From Streptomyces sp. MNU76 (GTDB taxonomy: Bacteria > Actinomycetota > Actinomycetes > Streptomycetales > Streptomycetaceae): a DNA stretch of 64,000 nucleotides. The position numbers and the translations under genes are program-made. The notes under the pieces are model-generated. The model was given only the letters and a program-made list of their open reading frames with translations. It did no database searches and was not told the origin of the DNA. Position 1 is the stretch's first letter. Every line of letters begins with the position of its first letter. The stretch is from assembly GCF_020982545.1 (NCBI RefSeq), contig NZ_JAJKLK010000008.1, positions 372,001-436,000 on the forward strand, read 5' to 3'. This document shows, one piece after another, positions 15,266 through 24,435 of the stretch.

Positions 15266-16717
15266 CAATGCCGTTGCTTGACCTACTGAAGTATCGCGGG
15301 CGTAAGGGTGATGACTTTCTCCGGAACCCTCGTGTACCTCGCCTGACCTGGCCTTTCTTGCGCACGATGTACTGCGAGACCGGATGGCGGGTATAGCGGT
15401 CCGCTGCGCGTAGTCGCCGTAGCCCGTTGTCGAGCTTGCGCACGACTTTCGTGGCCATCCGCTTCATGAACTGCCGTAGACGGCGGGTTGATTGACCTGC
15501 CTGGAGAACGATGCTGCGTCGTGTGTGCTTGAGGACCTTGACGAACGAGATCCGGTCGGGGTCCAGGCCCTCGCCGTCGGCCAGCCGCATGATGATCCGG
15601 TTCAGGCAGTGATGGACAGTCAGGTGGGCCCAGATCTCCTGCCGCACCAGTTCCGGCGACACCGACCGCAGCACCTCGGTCTTTCCCCGCTGAAAGGTCT
15701 TCAGCTGCCGGTAGGCGGATTCGACCTCCCAGCGCTCGTGATACAGGGCTGCCAGTTCCTCGGCAGGCCAGGACTCGGGATCGAGCAAGTCGGTCAGCAG
15801 CCTGGTTGTCTCGCCCCCGTCGACCTGGTAATCGATCACCCTGACTGTTACCCCGCCCGGATGGGAGCGCCGCTGCCCGGCGAGATTCATCCGGGTCAGA
15901 TAGGTCCCGTCAGGCAAGACCTCCATGGGCTTCGCGGCGACGAAGGTGCGGGCTCTGATCAGTAAGTGCGCTCCGGCCTGCGTATATGCCTTCCACAGTG
16001 CGACACCGGGGAAGGCCCGGTCCATGATCACCAGCATGCCGGCGGCACTGCCGGCCATCTCTGTCGCCAGCGCGGGCTCGCCACCACCGCCCTTGAAGCT
16101 GCCTATCCGCGCGTCGATCGTCGCGTGCGTACCGGTCTCGGTCAGCGTCACCACCCTGGCCTGCGGGAACCCGATGGCCCGACCGGCACTGTCCACCTGC
16201 CCACCAAAAGCGGCACGGGTCGTATCGTTCTCCGGCACGTCCAGCAAGAACCCGTCGACCGCGGCAACTCTCATCCCGCGCCAGAACGCGGCCTCGAGGG
16301 TGGGCGGAGCGATCGCCCCCGCCACACGGCGGAACACTCCCTCCAACGGTGCAGCCCCAAGCTGCTGCCGGGCCCTGGTGAACGACGACTTGTTCGGGAC
16401 CGACTGGTCCATCTCGCCCAGGGCCCCGACCAGGTTCTCCGCGACATCGTCGTAGGAGTCCTGCTGGAACAGCGCCAGAGCAAGCACGAAGTAGACCATG
16501 AACCGGCTCGACAGGGGACGGGGCTTGGCATCCAGCCGACCACACGCGGTCAACACCCCGTCCACCAGCTCAGGGAGGATCCACTCGGTTAGCAACCCGA
16601 GCCGGACTTCATCGGATAACCCGATCCATGGATGCATGTCCGTGTCAACGAACCAGCACCCCGGCGGTCACCGTGCCCGGGAGAGGAACTACGTGCACCT
16701 CTCAAGCAACGGCATTG
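15266..16717 (-). mobile_element. IS4-family element with 10-bp target duplication
   Basis: 1,452 bp bounded by the inverted repeat CAATGCCGTTGCTTGA. The 10 bases GCCGTTGTCG occur directly on both sides (15256-15265 and 16718-16727). Target length and repeat structure fit IS4-family transposition. The intact duplication shows simple insertion into the IS5-family gene without later rearrangement. Confidence 0.9.
15283..16637 (-). CDS. IS4-family transposase (C-terminal frame disturbed)
   Basis: A DDE transposase of about 450 residues. The first aspartate is in VAAVDGFLLDVP, the second in LVIMDRAFPGVALW, and the glutamate in the Y-2 motif region YHERWEVESAYRQLK. In the main frame no stop occurs before the terminal repeat, and reading continues into the IS5 gene. 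In another frame the last residues would be VPEKVITLTPAILQ with a TAG at 15283, giving the usual length. I therefore suspect a frameshift near 15320. The N-terminal four-fifths is intact. Confidence 0.85.
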
Positions 16718-17114
16718 GCCGTTGTCGGTGACGTACCGGATCGCATCCAGCATCACGCGGTGGCAGTAGCCCTCCGGCCGCCCGCCCCGCCCCGGCTCTC
16801 CAGCCAGGCCGGCACCGGCATCGCGTCCCGCACCACTGCCCACTCTGCGTCCGTCATGTCCGACGGATACACCGTCACCCTCTCCGGGCGGTCGGCCGCG
16901 TTCCCGAACCTGTGCGCGAGGCAATCACACGATGGAACAACCGAGTTGAACTGGACGGACTTGGACGCGTACGACAACGACACCACGGCCTCCTGGCATT
17001 GCTCGGTTCGATTCGCATCCCCGAGCTACCGAGAGGCCCCGCCTTCATACGCGTGCCGCCGGGAGATCAGCGCGGCGAGAAACCTGTTCGACCCGCGCGT
17101 TCCATGATCGGTGG

Positions 17115-17186
17115 TCGAGATCAACCGGCCGTGGAATCTCTACGATCAGAAGTGTCCCCATGATCAATAGAGGCACGGCTTCTGAG
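17115..17186 (+). repeat. 72-bp imperfect direct repeat, copy A
   Basis: An ungapped alignment with 23225-23296 gives about 52 of 72 identical bases, and 36 of 45 over the right part. The best-conserved blocks are CGATCAGAA, TGATCNATAGAG and ACGGCTTCT. The two copies have the same orientation and bracket the MMPL/secreted protein/CrtC-prenyl synthase cassette. It may be an IS end or a shared regulatory sequence. I could not identify an element it belongs to. Confidence 0.45.
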
Positions 17187-17233
17187 TACCTGATCCCCGT
17201 GCCCGATCACTGGGTTGATCGTTTGACCACCCG

Positions 17234-17530
17234 ATGGACTACGAGTTCTGGAGCATCCTCGAACGCGGGGGCGTCGACGCTGTGCGGGCCGCGCTGTCGG
17301 ATTTCGCCGACCGCGCGAGCGATGACGGGCTGGATGCGGTCGTGGATCTGGCGTGCCAGGGCATGGCGGATGGCACCGCCTGCATCATCGCCAGTGGTGA
17401 TCGGTTCAGGGCAAAGGCGAACCGGTGGAGACGCAGGTTGCCGGACTTGAGCGGCAGGTCAGCTTGCTGCTCGGCTTCACGCTCGGCGAACTCCTTGATC
17501 CGCCTTCTGGGAGCCGCTGACCTTCGACGT
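17234..17530 (+). pseudogene. Short hypothetical protein, probably a remnant
   Basis: The frame starts MDYEFWSILERGGVDAVRAA and continues through an acidic, alanine-rich helical segment to about residue 70. There it turns into low-complexity arginine-rich sequence that looks non-coding. The EFW start recalls DUF4240-like proteins, but the similarity I can see is too weak for a call. No ribosome site is evident. It lies between broken IS DNA and the MMPL gene. Confidence 0.3.
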
Positions 17531-17589
17531 CCGGGCCCTGCACGGCTATGGGGGGTGCGGTCGCCCTCACGTGTACGGGCCGGACCGTT

Positions 17590-17640
17590 AAGGGCAGTTC
17601 ATAAGGATTTGCTCAAATATTTGGTGAATGAGCCAGTTGG
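17590..17640 (+). promoter_or_regulatory. AT-rich promoter/operator upstream of the MMPL gene
   Basis: An unusually AT-rich patch for this DNA, containing the perfect 10-base palindrome CAAATATTTG (17614-17623) flanked by CTCA..TGAG. It lies about 75 bases before the likely MMPL start and is the best candidate for the promoter and regulator site of the MMPL/secreted-protein operon. The regulator is not identified. Confidence 0.45.
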
Positions 17641-17696
17641 GGCAGCGGTGCGACGGCCGTCCGGGCGTGCCGTGCGGGAGAGAGGCTGGTCGGGAG

Positions 17697-19836
17697 GTGG
17701 GTGTGCGGGTTTCGTGGCGTGCGTGGGTCGGGCTGGTTTGGGCGGTTGTGGCTGTGGCGGCTTTGCTGGTTTCGCCTGTTGGTGTCGGCCATGTGCGCGG
17801 GGGCGTTCCGCAGGTGGGGGACAGTGAATCGGCCCGGGCTGCCGCCTTGATCGAACGCGATATGCCCGGGTTGGGTAACGGCAGTCTCGTCCTGGCCTTC
17901 AGCTCGCCGTCCCTGCGTGTTCGCGTGGACGAGCCGTACCAGCGGTCCGTGGAGGCGGTGGCGGGGCTGTGGCCTCGGTGGAGGGGTGGGCCGGATCATG
18001 GCGGTGCCGGACTTTCCGGGCCTTGATCCGCATCACGCCTATCTTCTGGTCGGGCTTGCCGGCGGTCCCGGATCGGCGCAGGAGAGCATCCCGGCGGTGC
18101 GTGAAGCCGCGCATGCGGCTGCGGCTGCCGCCTCCCGGGGGCACGTCAGTGTCGCGGTGACGGGTCCCGCACCTGTCTACGACGCCCTGGTCCACACCGA
18201 TCTGCGGTCCCTGCAGCGTGCCGAGGTGCTGGCGGTCCCCCTCGCGTTGGTGCTCCTGGTGGCCGGCCTGGGATCGCTCGGCGCCGCCTTGGTGCCGCTT
18301 TTGGCGGCGGGCCTCGCCGTCCTGGTGAGTACCGGGGCCCTGCTCGCATTCGCGCTGGTGTCGGACGTGGACACGCTGACCCTGGCTGTGGCCACGTCGG
18401 TGGGCTTCGGCCTTGGTTTGGACTACGCGTTGCTGTTCCTGTTGCGCTACCGCCATGCGCGGGAACAGGGCGCCGGCCCGTATGAAGCCTCCTCCCGGGC
18501 CAGAGGGACAGCCGGCCACGCGATCGCCTGGTGTGCGGGTGCCGTCGTCCTGGCCAGTGCGGCCCTGCTCGTCGTCGGGGTGGACGTCTTCCGCACGATG
18601 GGGCTGGCGGTGGCCGTGGCCACCCTGGTCGCCACGGCCACCGCCACGACCCTGCTCCCCGCCGTGCTCCCGTGCATCGAGCCGATGCTGGAGTTCGGCC
18701 GCCTGCCCCGAAGGCACCGCCCGGACCACGACACCAAGGTCTGGGTGCGCTGGGCGCACCATCTGATGGGCCGCCCCTGGCGCTACCTGCTCGCGGCCGG
18801 TGCCGTGCTGCTGATCGCCGCGACCCCGCTGAGCGACCTGAGGCTGGGCGTGCGCATCGACCGCACCGCGCTGGTGGACACCGAAGCCGGACGAGGCATG
18901 CGGCAGATCGAAGCCGACGGCCTGGCCAACATCACCTTCCTCGCCTTCCCTCACACTGTGGAGCAGGGACCGGTGGACACCGGCGCACTGTCCGACCGCC
19001 TGCGCGCCGATCCGCGTATCTCCACGGTCGCCGCCCTGGACAACGGCCACGACCTGACGGTCCTGGCCCTCACCGACCGCGTCCCCGTCGACGCCCCGGC
19101 CGCCGCCGAGCTGACTGCCTCCATCCGCTCGGCTGCCCGTCAATTCCTGCCTGTCGGCCAGAAGTTTTACGCAACGGGCCCGGCCGCCATGGTGGCCGAC
19201 TTCCGGGCAGCGATGAACGCCGCCTTGTGGCACGTCGCCGCCCTCGTGCTGGCCACGTCGTTCGCGCTCATGTTCCTCGCCTTCCGCAGCGTGCTGATCC
19301 CCCTCAAGGCCCTGTTCATGAACGCGCTGTCCCTGGCAGCGGCGTTCGGCCTGCTCGCCTGGACCACACGGCACACTGCGGACAGCGTTCATCTCGGCAT
19401 TCCCCTGGTGGCGTTGACCATCGTGTTCGGTGTGTCCATGGACTACGAGATCTTTCTGGTCCACCGCATCACCGAGCACTACCGCGCACACGGCGACTGC
19501 CGTCGGGCCGTGGCGGACGGCCTCGCCGAGACCGCCCGCCCCATCACCACCGCGGCCGCCACCCTGGCCTGCGTCTTCGCCGTGCTGATGACCACCCGTC
19601 AGCAGGACCTTCAGCAACTGGGCTTCCTCGTGGCCACGGCCGTGCTTCTGGACGCCACCCTCGTCCGCCTCGTCCTCGTGCCGGCCCTGATGCGCCTGCT
19701 CGACCACCGCAACTGGTGGCTGCCGCCCGCCCTTCACCGCCTGCACTCCCCTCTCCTTCCCATCCCCGCGCCCCGCAGCGGCGCCGACCCGGCCACCAAC
19801 CCCCTCTCGGGCACACGAAAAGGACCCTCTCTGTGA
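17697..19836 (+). pseudogene. MMPL/RND family transporter with one frameshift
   Basis: This encodes an MMPL-type transporter of about 710 residues with the usual plan: a first membrane helix (RAWVGLVWAVVAVAALLVSP), an extracytoplasmic domain, five helices, then a repeat. MMPL proteins export lipids or hydrophobic metabolites using proton motive force. Membrane motifs include SVGFGLGLDYALLFLLRY and VFGVSMDYEIFLVHRITEH, each with the conserved Asp-Tyr pair. The frame is broken once near 17980 (a G-rich run). Before it the sequence reads VEAVAGLWPRW and after it VGRIMAVPDFPG. Everything downstream is intact, so this may be a real mutation or a base-calling error. It overlaps the next gene by GTGA. 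Confidence 0.8.
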
Positions 19837-20447
19837 CACCTCGACCCAGCAACGCCTGGACCACCACGCGCCTCATGCGTCGGACGGCAAGCGTGGCGAC
19901 CTCGCTGGTCGCCACCGCCGTCCTGACCACCCCGGCCGGCGCCGCTCCCGCTCCCACCCGCACTCCTGTGGCAGCCCCACGTGCCGCGGCGCTGGCCTGC
20001 CGGGCCGCGACCCCGGCCGACCGGCCGGTGACGTTCTCCCCGAAGCTCACCTTGCGCCCACGGCACGTGAACATCACCGGCACCCTCAAGCTCACGGCCT
20101 GCACCTCCCCCAACGGCTCCCAGCAGCGTCTGCGCAGCGCGACCCTGACCATGAAGGGCTCCGGACAGGCCAGCTGCAGCGGCGCATCGAACATCACCGG
20201 CACGGCCACCATCACCTGGCGCGACGGTGCCGGCCACCGGGCCGGCACCTCGGCGATCACCTCAACCCGCCGCTCCATCAGCGGCTACAACCCAGGCGAC
20301 GCCCTCCTCGGCGGCACCGTCACCCACGGCGTCCTCACCGGCAGGAGAGTCGTCGGCTCCGCCACCCCCACCAGCGACGTCACCTCCTGCGCGACCAGGG
20401 GACTGGCCACTCTGCACGCCGCGGGAAAGATCAAGTTCATGCGCTGA
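19833..20447 (+). CDS. Secreted protein of unknown function
   Basis: A 204-residue protein with an N-terminal signal peptide (basic stretch, then ASVATSLVATAVLTTPAGAAP). The mature region of about 160 residues is rich in threonine and serine and has four cysteines (for example LACRAATP, LTACTSPNG, GQASCSG, DVTSCATRG), suggesting disulfides. It is probably a compact beta-sheet domain. GTG at 19833 overlaps the MMPL stop by GTGA, so the two are co-translated. Similar small exported proteins are widespread in Streptomyces without known function. A link with what the transporter exports is inference. Confidence 0.75.
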   Translation: MTPRPSNAWTTTRLMRRTASVATSLVATAVLTTPAGAAPAPTRTPVAAPRAAALACRAATPADRPVTFSPKLTLRPRHVNITGTLKLTACTSPNGSQQRLRSATLTMKGSGQASCSGASNITGTATITWRDGAGHRAGTSAITSTRRSISGYNPGDALLGGTVTHGVLTGRRVVGSATPTSDVTSCATRGLATLHAAGKIKFMR

Positions 20448-20761
20448 CGGCGCCCGCCTCCCGCACCGAGCGGACCACACGGCAGGCCCTCGCGGAGCCC
20501 GCCCGGCGCGGCCCCTCGGCACGGCCGAGCATGTCGCAGCCACCCGGCCCGCGGCAGGCGGCTCTCTCGCCGTCGCCGGCAAGAGTGTCCGCCGGGGCGA
20601 TCGCCGCGCTCAGTGCCCGGGCAGCCGGCAGCCCCGGTGCAAGCGCCACGGGACCAGCACGCTGCTCCACGGGCGGGCCGAACGCATCGGAGGGCGGAGC
20701 ACCGCGGTCGACCCTGTCGGGTGGATCCGCTCGACAGGGCGCGGATGCACCCGCAGGCGTC
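20448..20761. other. Intergenic space between convergent genes
   Basis: 314 bases between the secreted-protein gene and the CrtC-prenyl synthase gene, which converge. It is GC-rich, and I see no gene, IS end or convincing terminator hairpin in it. Confidence 0.5.
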
Positions 20762-23077
20762 TCAGTGTGCCGGTTGCTCGGGGGCGGGTCCGGGGCGGTC
20801 AGGGACGCGTTGTGCGGCGTACCAGCCCAGGGCACGGATCATCGCCTTGTGCTGACTGGGTGGCAGCAGAGGCCCAAGGGCTGTCCAGGCCTGGTCGATC
20901 ATGTCCTTGGTTTCGGCTGCGCATGCCTCCAGGGCCCCGCTGTGGGCGAGGAACTCGGCAGCGCGGGCGGCACCCTCGGGTGTGCGGAGGTACAGGGCGT
21001 CTCGCAGCCGGCGCCGGTCGGGCAGATCGAGCAGGGCGATGGCATGGGCGACGGGGTAGGTGACTTCGCCGTTGAGGAGGTCCTCAGCGGGGACCTTCGC
21101 CGTGCGGCCCCGACTGAGGTCCTCGGCGGTGCTGACACCATCGAGATCGGCGACGTCGTCGCTGATCTGGTAGACAGTCCCGACCGCTGCGAAGTAGTGG
21201 CTGACGGCGCGGATCTGCTCCTCGTCGGCGCCGGCCAGCACGGCGGCAGCCTCGGCGACGCACCCCACCGGCACGCCGGTCTTGAGCCGGTGCGCCATGC
21301 GGATCTGCTCAAGGAGACGGCGGTTGTCTCCGCTGACGACGGCCTGCTCGAAGACCTCCCGGTGACCGGCGAGGTCGAGAGACTGGCCGGCATGGCCCGC
21401 GCGCAGCCCACGCAGGTAGATGCGGTGGACGCGCAGCATCGTGGCCGGGTCGTGCTGCGGGATGCGGTCGAGGATCGGGTCGAAGGCGAAGTAGGCCGTG
21501 GTGCCGACGGTGATCGCGGCAGGCGTTCCGATCAGCTCGTGGACGGCGGTACGGCCTCGGCGCAGCGGCGAGTTGTCCTGGATGTCGTCGATGATCATCG
21601 AGGCGGTGTGCAGAAGTTCAGGGGCCGCCGCCAGCGGACGGTAGGGCTCGGGGTCGACGCCGAACAGGCACATGACCGCGATGCCCGCGTAGGGGCGCCA
21701 GGCCCGGCCGGGGACGTCCAGGAGGTGACGTACCGGCTGGACGAGGGTGGCGTGCAGCCGCCGCCGAGTGAACGTGTCGAGGGCCGGCCCGTATTCCGTG
21801 CCGGTGAGGGGGGCGAGGTCCTCGTCCGGGCCTGCGGGGTAGACGGCGGAAACCTCCTCGCGGGCGAGGGCGTAGGCGCGGCGCGTGTACTGCTCGAAGT
21901 CGGTAATGGTGTTGGGCGGGACGGTTTCCAAGAAGGCCTGCCCACGGACCGGTTCTCCGTCCATGGTCCCGGTCACCGTCGCCGGGCTCTCCCACCAGCT
22001 CAGGAGGCTGCCGATGCTGCGGATCTCCCCCCTGGCAGCGGGCCCGATGACGTCGAGCTCAAGCGCGAGTTCGGGAACGCGCACACGGGCAGCAGTGGGG
22101 AAGGTGTTGAGCGTGGCGGCCGACGTCCAGTGCCGCAGGGGTTCGTACACCATCTCAGACAGGCGCCACGACCCGTCGGGCGCGGTCACCGTGGCCGTCG
22201 AGGTCTCATCACCGTGACGCGCACTGGTAGCGGGGTCGCAGATGCGGAACTGAATGGCGCTGATATCCCAGCCATTGTCCAGCTGGATTCCCGCCCATTC
22301 CCATGAACGGTCCCCAACACCCACAGAGCGTTCGGCCCGATTCCACGCACCGCCCCACGAGTGCTCGAACCACGCACGCCCCTGCATGGCGACCAACTCG
22401 CCTGTCCCCGTGGTCACCGTTCCCTGCACATCGAGCCGCGAGATGACGTGCGTCGTGATCTCGTCCCCACCGTCGGAAAACCGGCCGGGCACCCGCCCGT
22501 CAACGTTCACCTGAGGGACGGCCGGCTTGCAGGGCACCAGCCGGAGATCAAGACACGGGTGGCCTTCGCTGCGGAAGCGGAGACGGTAGCTGCCATCCCC
22601 CTCGGCACGCAGCACCGCGAGGTCGCCCAGGACGATGTCCAATTCGGAGGCCGAACTTCGGACAGAACCCTCTAGGAGCCGGTCCGGCAGCGGCACGCCT
22701 TCGGAGAGGACCTCTGCCAAGGCTGCACGAACACGCGGGTCACCCACCTGGTCACCGAGGATCGAGTCGCGGACTACTCGAAGCCCGCCAGGCGTCAGCC
22801 ACGATCCCGCGCCCGTCCCCATGTCGCCGCCCCAGGTGGCGACGTAACCGTAACCCGGCTCCGGCACATCTTTGTCCACCGCCTCGTGCCGAACGAGAAG
22901 CACCGCCCAGTGGTGCGCGCGCCCATCGTCCGCGCTCAGGTGCCCATTGAGGTACCACCACTCCAAGCCGGCAGCAGGATGCGGCGTGCCGTGCGCACCA
23001 GGGCGGACGGACGGTGACGTCCTCGCAGGCCCGGGCAGGCGGACACCGGAGGTCGAAGAGGCGGTGGCGTTGATCAC
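20762..23077 (-). CDS. Fusion of CrtC/AttH lipocalin-like domain and isoprenyl diphosphate synthase
   Basis: A 771-residue protein with two enzyme-like halves. Residues about 35-380 match the CrtC/AttH-type lipocalin fold, with the signature GLEWWYLNGHL (37-47) and a second conserved block RAWFEHSWGGAW (about 234-245). CrtC is carotenoid 1,2-hydratase. Residues about 420-760 form an all-helical polyprenyl synthetase with both Asp-rich motifs, DDIQD (497-501) and DDVAD (640-644), and a GRTAKVPAEDLLNGE lysine region. The C-terminal half should condense isoprenyl diphosphates. The N-terminal half might hydrate or cyclise the chain. The start is GTG at 23077. It converges on the MMPL/secreted-protein operon. 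Product and chain length are unknown. Confidence 0.85.
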   Translation of the reverse strand: MINATASSTSGVRLPGPARTSPSVRPGAHGTPHPAAGLEWWYLNGHLSADDGRAHHWAVLLVRHEAVDKDVPEPGYGYVATWGGDMGTGAGSWLTPGGLRVVRDSILGDQVGDPRVRAALAEVLSEGVPLPDRLLEGSVRSSASELDIVLGDLAVLRAEGDGSYRLRFRSEGHPCLDLRLVPCKPAVPQVNVDGRVPGRFSDGGDEITTHVISRLDVQGTVTTGTGELVAMQGRAWFEHSWGGAWNRAERSVGVGDRSWEWAGIQLDNGWDISAIQFRICDPATSARHGDETSTATVTAPDGSWRLSEMVYEPLRHWTSAATLNTFPTAARVRVPELALELDVIGPAARGEIRSIGSLLSWWESPATVTGTMDGEPVRGQAFLETVPPNTITDFEQYTRRAYALAREEVSAVYPAGPDEDLAPLTGTEYGPALDTFTRRRLHATLVQPVRHLLDVPGRAWRPYAGIAVMCLFGVDPEPYRPLAAAPELLHTASMIIDDIQDNSPLRRGRTAVHELIGTPAAITVGTTAYFAFDPILDRIPQHDPATMLRVHRIYLRGLRAGHAGQSLDLAGHREVFEQAVVSGDNRRLLEQIRMAHRLKTGVPVGCVAEAAAVLAGADEEQIRAVSHYFAAVGTVYQISDDVADLDGVSTAEDLSRGRTAKVPAEDLLNGEVTYPVAHAIALLDLPDRRRLRDALYLRTPEGAARAAEFLAHSGALEACAAETKDMIDQAWTALGPLLPPSQHKAMIRALGWYAAQRVPDRPGPAPEQPAH

Positions 23078-23224
23078 GGGCCCAACCTAGGATCCCGGCG
23101 TCGCAAGCTGCAGAGCTTCCACGAACGACGACGCCATAGGGTGATCTTGACTGCGACACCACTGACCGGCCGTGTCCTTACAGCGACCGCGACCGTTCAA
23201 CCCTGTCCTCATGCATCTACCCAA

Positions 23225-23296
23225 CCGAGATCACCCGACCAGGAACCGCGTTCGATCAGAACCGTCCTCGTGATCGATAGAGATACGGCTTCTCAG
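23225..23296 (+). repeat. 72-bp imperfect direct repeat, copy B
   Basis: Partner of 17115-17186 (about 72 percent identity without gaps, same orientation). It lies in the roughly 300-base stretch between the start of the CrtC-prenyl synthase gene and the truncated gene ending at 23378. No other feature was recognised in that stretch apart from the terminator at 23336. Confidence 0.45.
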
Positions 23297-23335
23297 GGGC
23301 GAGCACGCCGTCCTCAGGTGTGGCACCGTAGAGCC

Positions 23336-23378
23336 AGGCTGGCTCCGTCGCTTTCCCCCGTAGCGACGGAGCCAGCCT
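23336..23378 (-). terminator. Strong rho-independent-type hairpin
   Basis: A perfect 16-base stem, AGGCTGGCTCCGTCGC (23336-23351) with its complement at 23363-23378, around an 11-base loop. It starts right at the stop codon of the truncated minus-strand gene and so would end that transcript. It also faces the CrtC-prenyl synthase promoter region. The long stem without a U-tract is usual for high-GC actinobacteria. Confidence 0.8.
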
Positions 23379-23546
23379 CACTGCATCCCGGACTCCTCCG
23401 CGTCCGAGGGCCCGGGGAGCGTCTGCCGGAGATCGGTGTACAGGCGGATCCGTACGCCGGGCTGACCCGGCTCCCGCGTCACGTGCTCGGCCGGCGCCGT
23501 CGCCCACGTCCGGACCACGGCATCCCGGAAGGCCATGACGCTCGCT
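23378..23546 (-). pseudogene. C-terminal tail of an unidentified gene cut by IS6 copy 3
   Basis: The minus-strand frame emerging from the IS6 copy reads MAFRDAVVRTWATAPAEHVT and ends in SDAEESGMQ, followed at once by a strong terminator hairpin. The terminator placement and acidic C-terminus argue for a genuine gene end. The 5' part is gone. The sequence across the IS6 copy belongs to a different gene (a response regulator), so the IS marks a rearrangement. I cannot name the protein. Confidence 0.5.
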
Positions 23547-24409
23547 GGCGCTGTCACGTTGTTGGGTGGGTAGGTGTCTGATGGTGCGTCGTGGCGTGGT
23601 GGAGCCCGGTTTCGGGCTGTGCTCAGGCCGTGGTGGAGGGGTAGGCGGCGCCGGTGATCTGTTCCCAGATTGTGAAGCGGACGGTCATCTCGGCTCGGTA
23701 GTGGTGTGCGGACAGCCGGTGGCGTCGGGGTCGGAAGTGGGGTGAGATGCCGCTGAACGCGGCCAGGAACCGCTGGGCTGCGCCGGTGCTGCGGAAGCCT
23801 TTCATCGCTCGTTCGCGCTGCCTTGTTGGCTGGTGGCTGTTCTCCGCCCGGTTGTTCAGCCCCTTGTGGGAGCGGTGCTCGACGGAGGGCATGACCTCGC
23901 GGTGGGCCGCGCCGTAGGAGCGGAGCTTGTCGGTGACGATCACCCGCGGCACCGTGCGGGTCTTCTTCATCAGCCTGCGCAAGAAGTGCCTGGCCGCGGC
24001 TTTGTCCCGGCGGTTCTGTACCAGGATGTCCAGGACGTTGCCGTCCTGGTCGACCGCCCGCCACAGATACTTCTGTTCTCCATTGATCTTGATGAAGACC
24101 TCGTCCAAGTGCCACTTGTCACCAGGTCGGGGCCGGCGGCGGCGCAGCGAATCGGCGTACCGCTGCCCGAACTTGGCGCACCAGCGGCGCACCGTCTCGT
24201 AGGAGAGGACGATCCCGCGCTCGAGCATCAGCTCCTCGAGCTCGCGGAAGCTGAGGGGGAAGCGGTGGTACAGCCACACGCAGCGGGAGATGACCTCGAC
24301 CGGGTATCGGTGCCCCTTGTACGACGGAGCCACGGCCCCCACGGAACAGCCCCCTCCAACACGATCAACCAGAAGATCATCCCACCCGCTCAGCCAACGT
24401 GACAGCGCC
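23547..24409 (-). mobile_element. IS6-family element, copy 3 of 3
   Basis: 863 bp with the same GGCGCTGTCACGTTG ends, in the orientation of copy 1. The flanks CGCTCGCT and TCGGCGAG do not match. It joins the tail of one gene to the first nine codons of a response regulator, so the neighbouring DNA was not contiguous before the rearrangement. Confidence 0.9.
23623..24342 (-). CDS. IS6-family transposase, copy 3 (C-terminally truncated)
   Basis: Same enzyme as copies 1 and 2, with the DDE residues intact (DKWHLDEVFIKI, VTDKLRSYGAA, NNRAENSHQ). A C-to-T change converts an Arg codon near the end to TGA, so the protein stops at AAYPSTTA and loses 23 residues. The lost tail is past the catalytic core and may be dispensable. 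It also differs at FRELEELMLERGIVLSYETV, so it is the most diverged of the three copies. Confidence 0.9.
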   Translation of the reverse strand: MGAVAPSYKGHRYPVEVISRCVWLYHRFPLSFRELEELMLERGIVLSYETVRRWCAKFGQRYADSLRRRRPRPGDKWHLDEVFIKINGEQKYLWRAVDQDGNVLDILVQNRRDKAAARHFLRRLMKKTRTVPRVIVTDKLRSYGAAHREVMPSVEHRSHKGLNNRAENSHQPTRQRERAMKGFRSTGAAQRFLAAFSGISPHFRPRRHRLSAHHYRAEMTVRFTIWEQITGAAYPSTTA

Positions 24410-24435
24410 TCGGCGAGCAGTACGCGGATGGTCAC
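24410..24435 (-). pseudogene. Response regulator, first nine codons only
   Basis: A GTG start overlapping the kinase stop by GTGA begins VTIRVLLAE, the usual opening strand of a NarL/LuxR-type receiver domain. IS6 copy 3 then cuts the gene. The rest of the gene is not in the window. Confidence 0.7.

Larger units (their letters stand above)
14862..16986 (-). pseudogene. IS5-family transposase, broken by IS4 insertion, frameshifts and IS6 truncation
   Basis: The N-terminal part (MTDAEWAVVRDAMPVPAWL near 16860, then GYCHRVMLDAIRYVTDNG) lies right of an IS4 element. The remainder (NGIKWRSMPADLPAWDRVY, then TAAVIDSQSVKGAASVPA and DGGKKINGRRRHVITDCLG) lies left of it. One frameshift sits near 16790, and the two coding parts on the left are in different frames near 15130. 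The latter could be the natural orfA/orfB shift of IS427-type elements. The gene ends at ITLVWADGG, where IS6 copy 2 removes the last part of the catalytic domain. Removing the IS4 element and one copy of its target repeat restores RYVTDNGIKWR. Confidence 0.8.

Noticed and set aside
14835..16637. A continuous 600-codon minus-strand frame
   Set aside because: It is a chimera running from the IS4 transposase through its terminal repeat into an IS5 gene and the IS6 end; no single protein has this composition.
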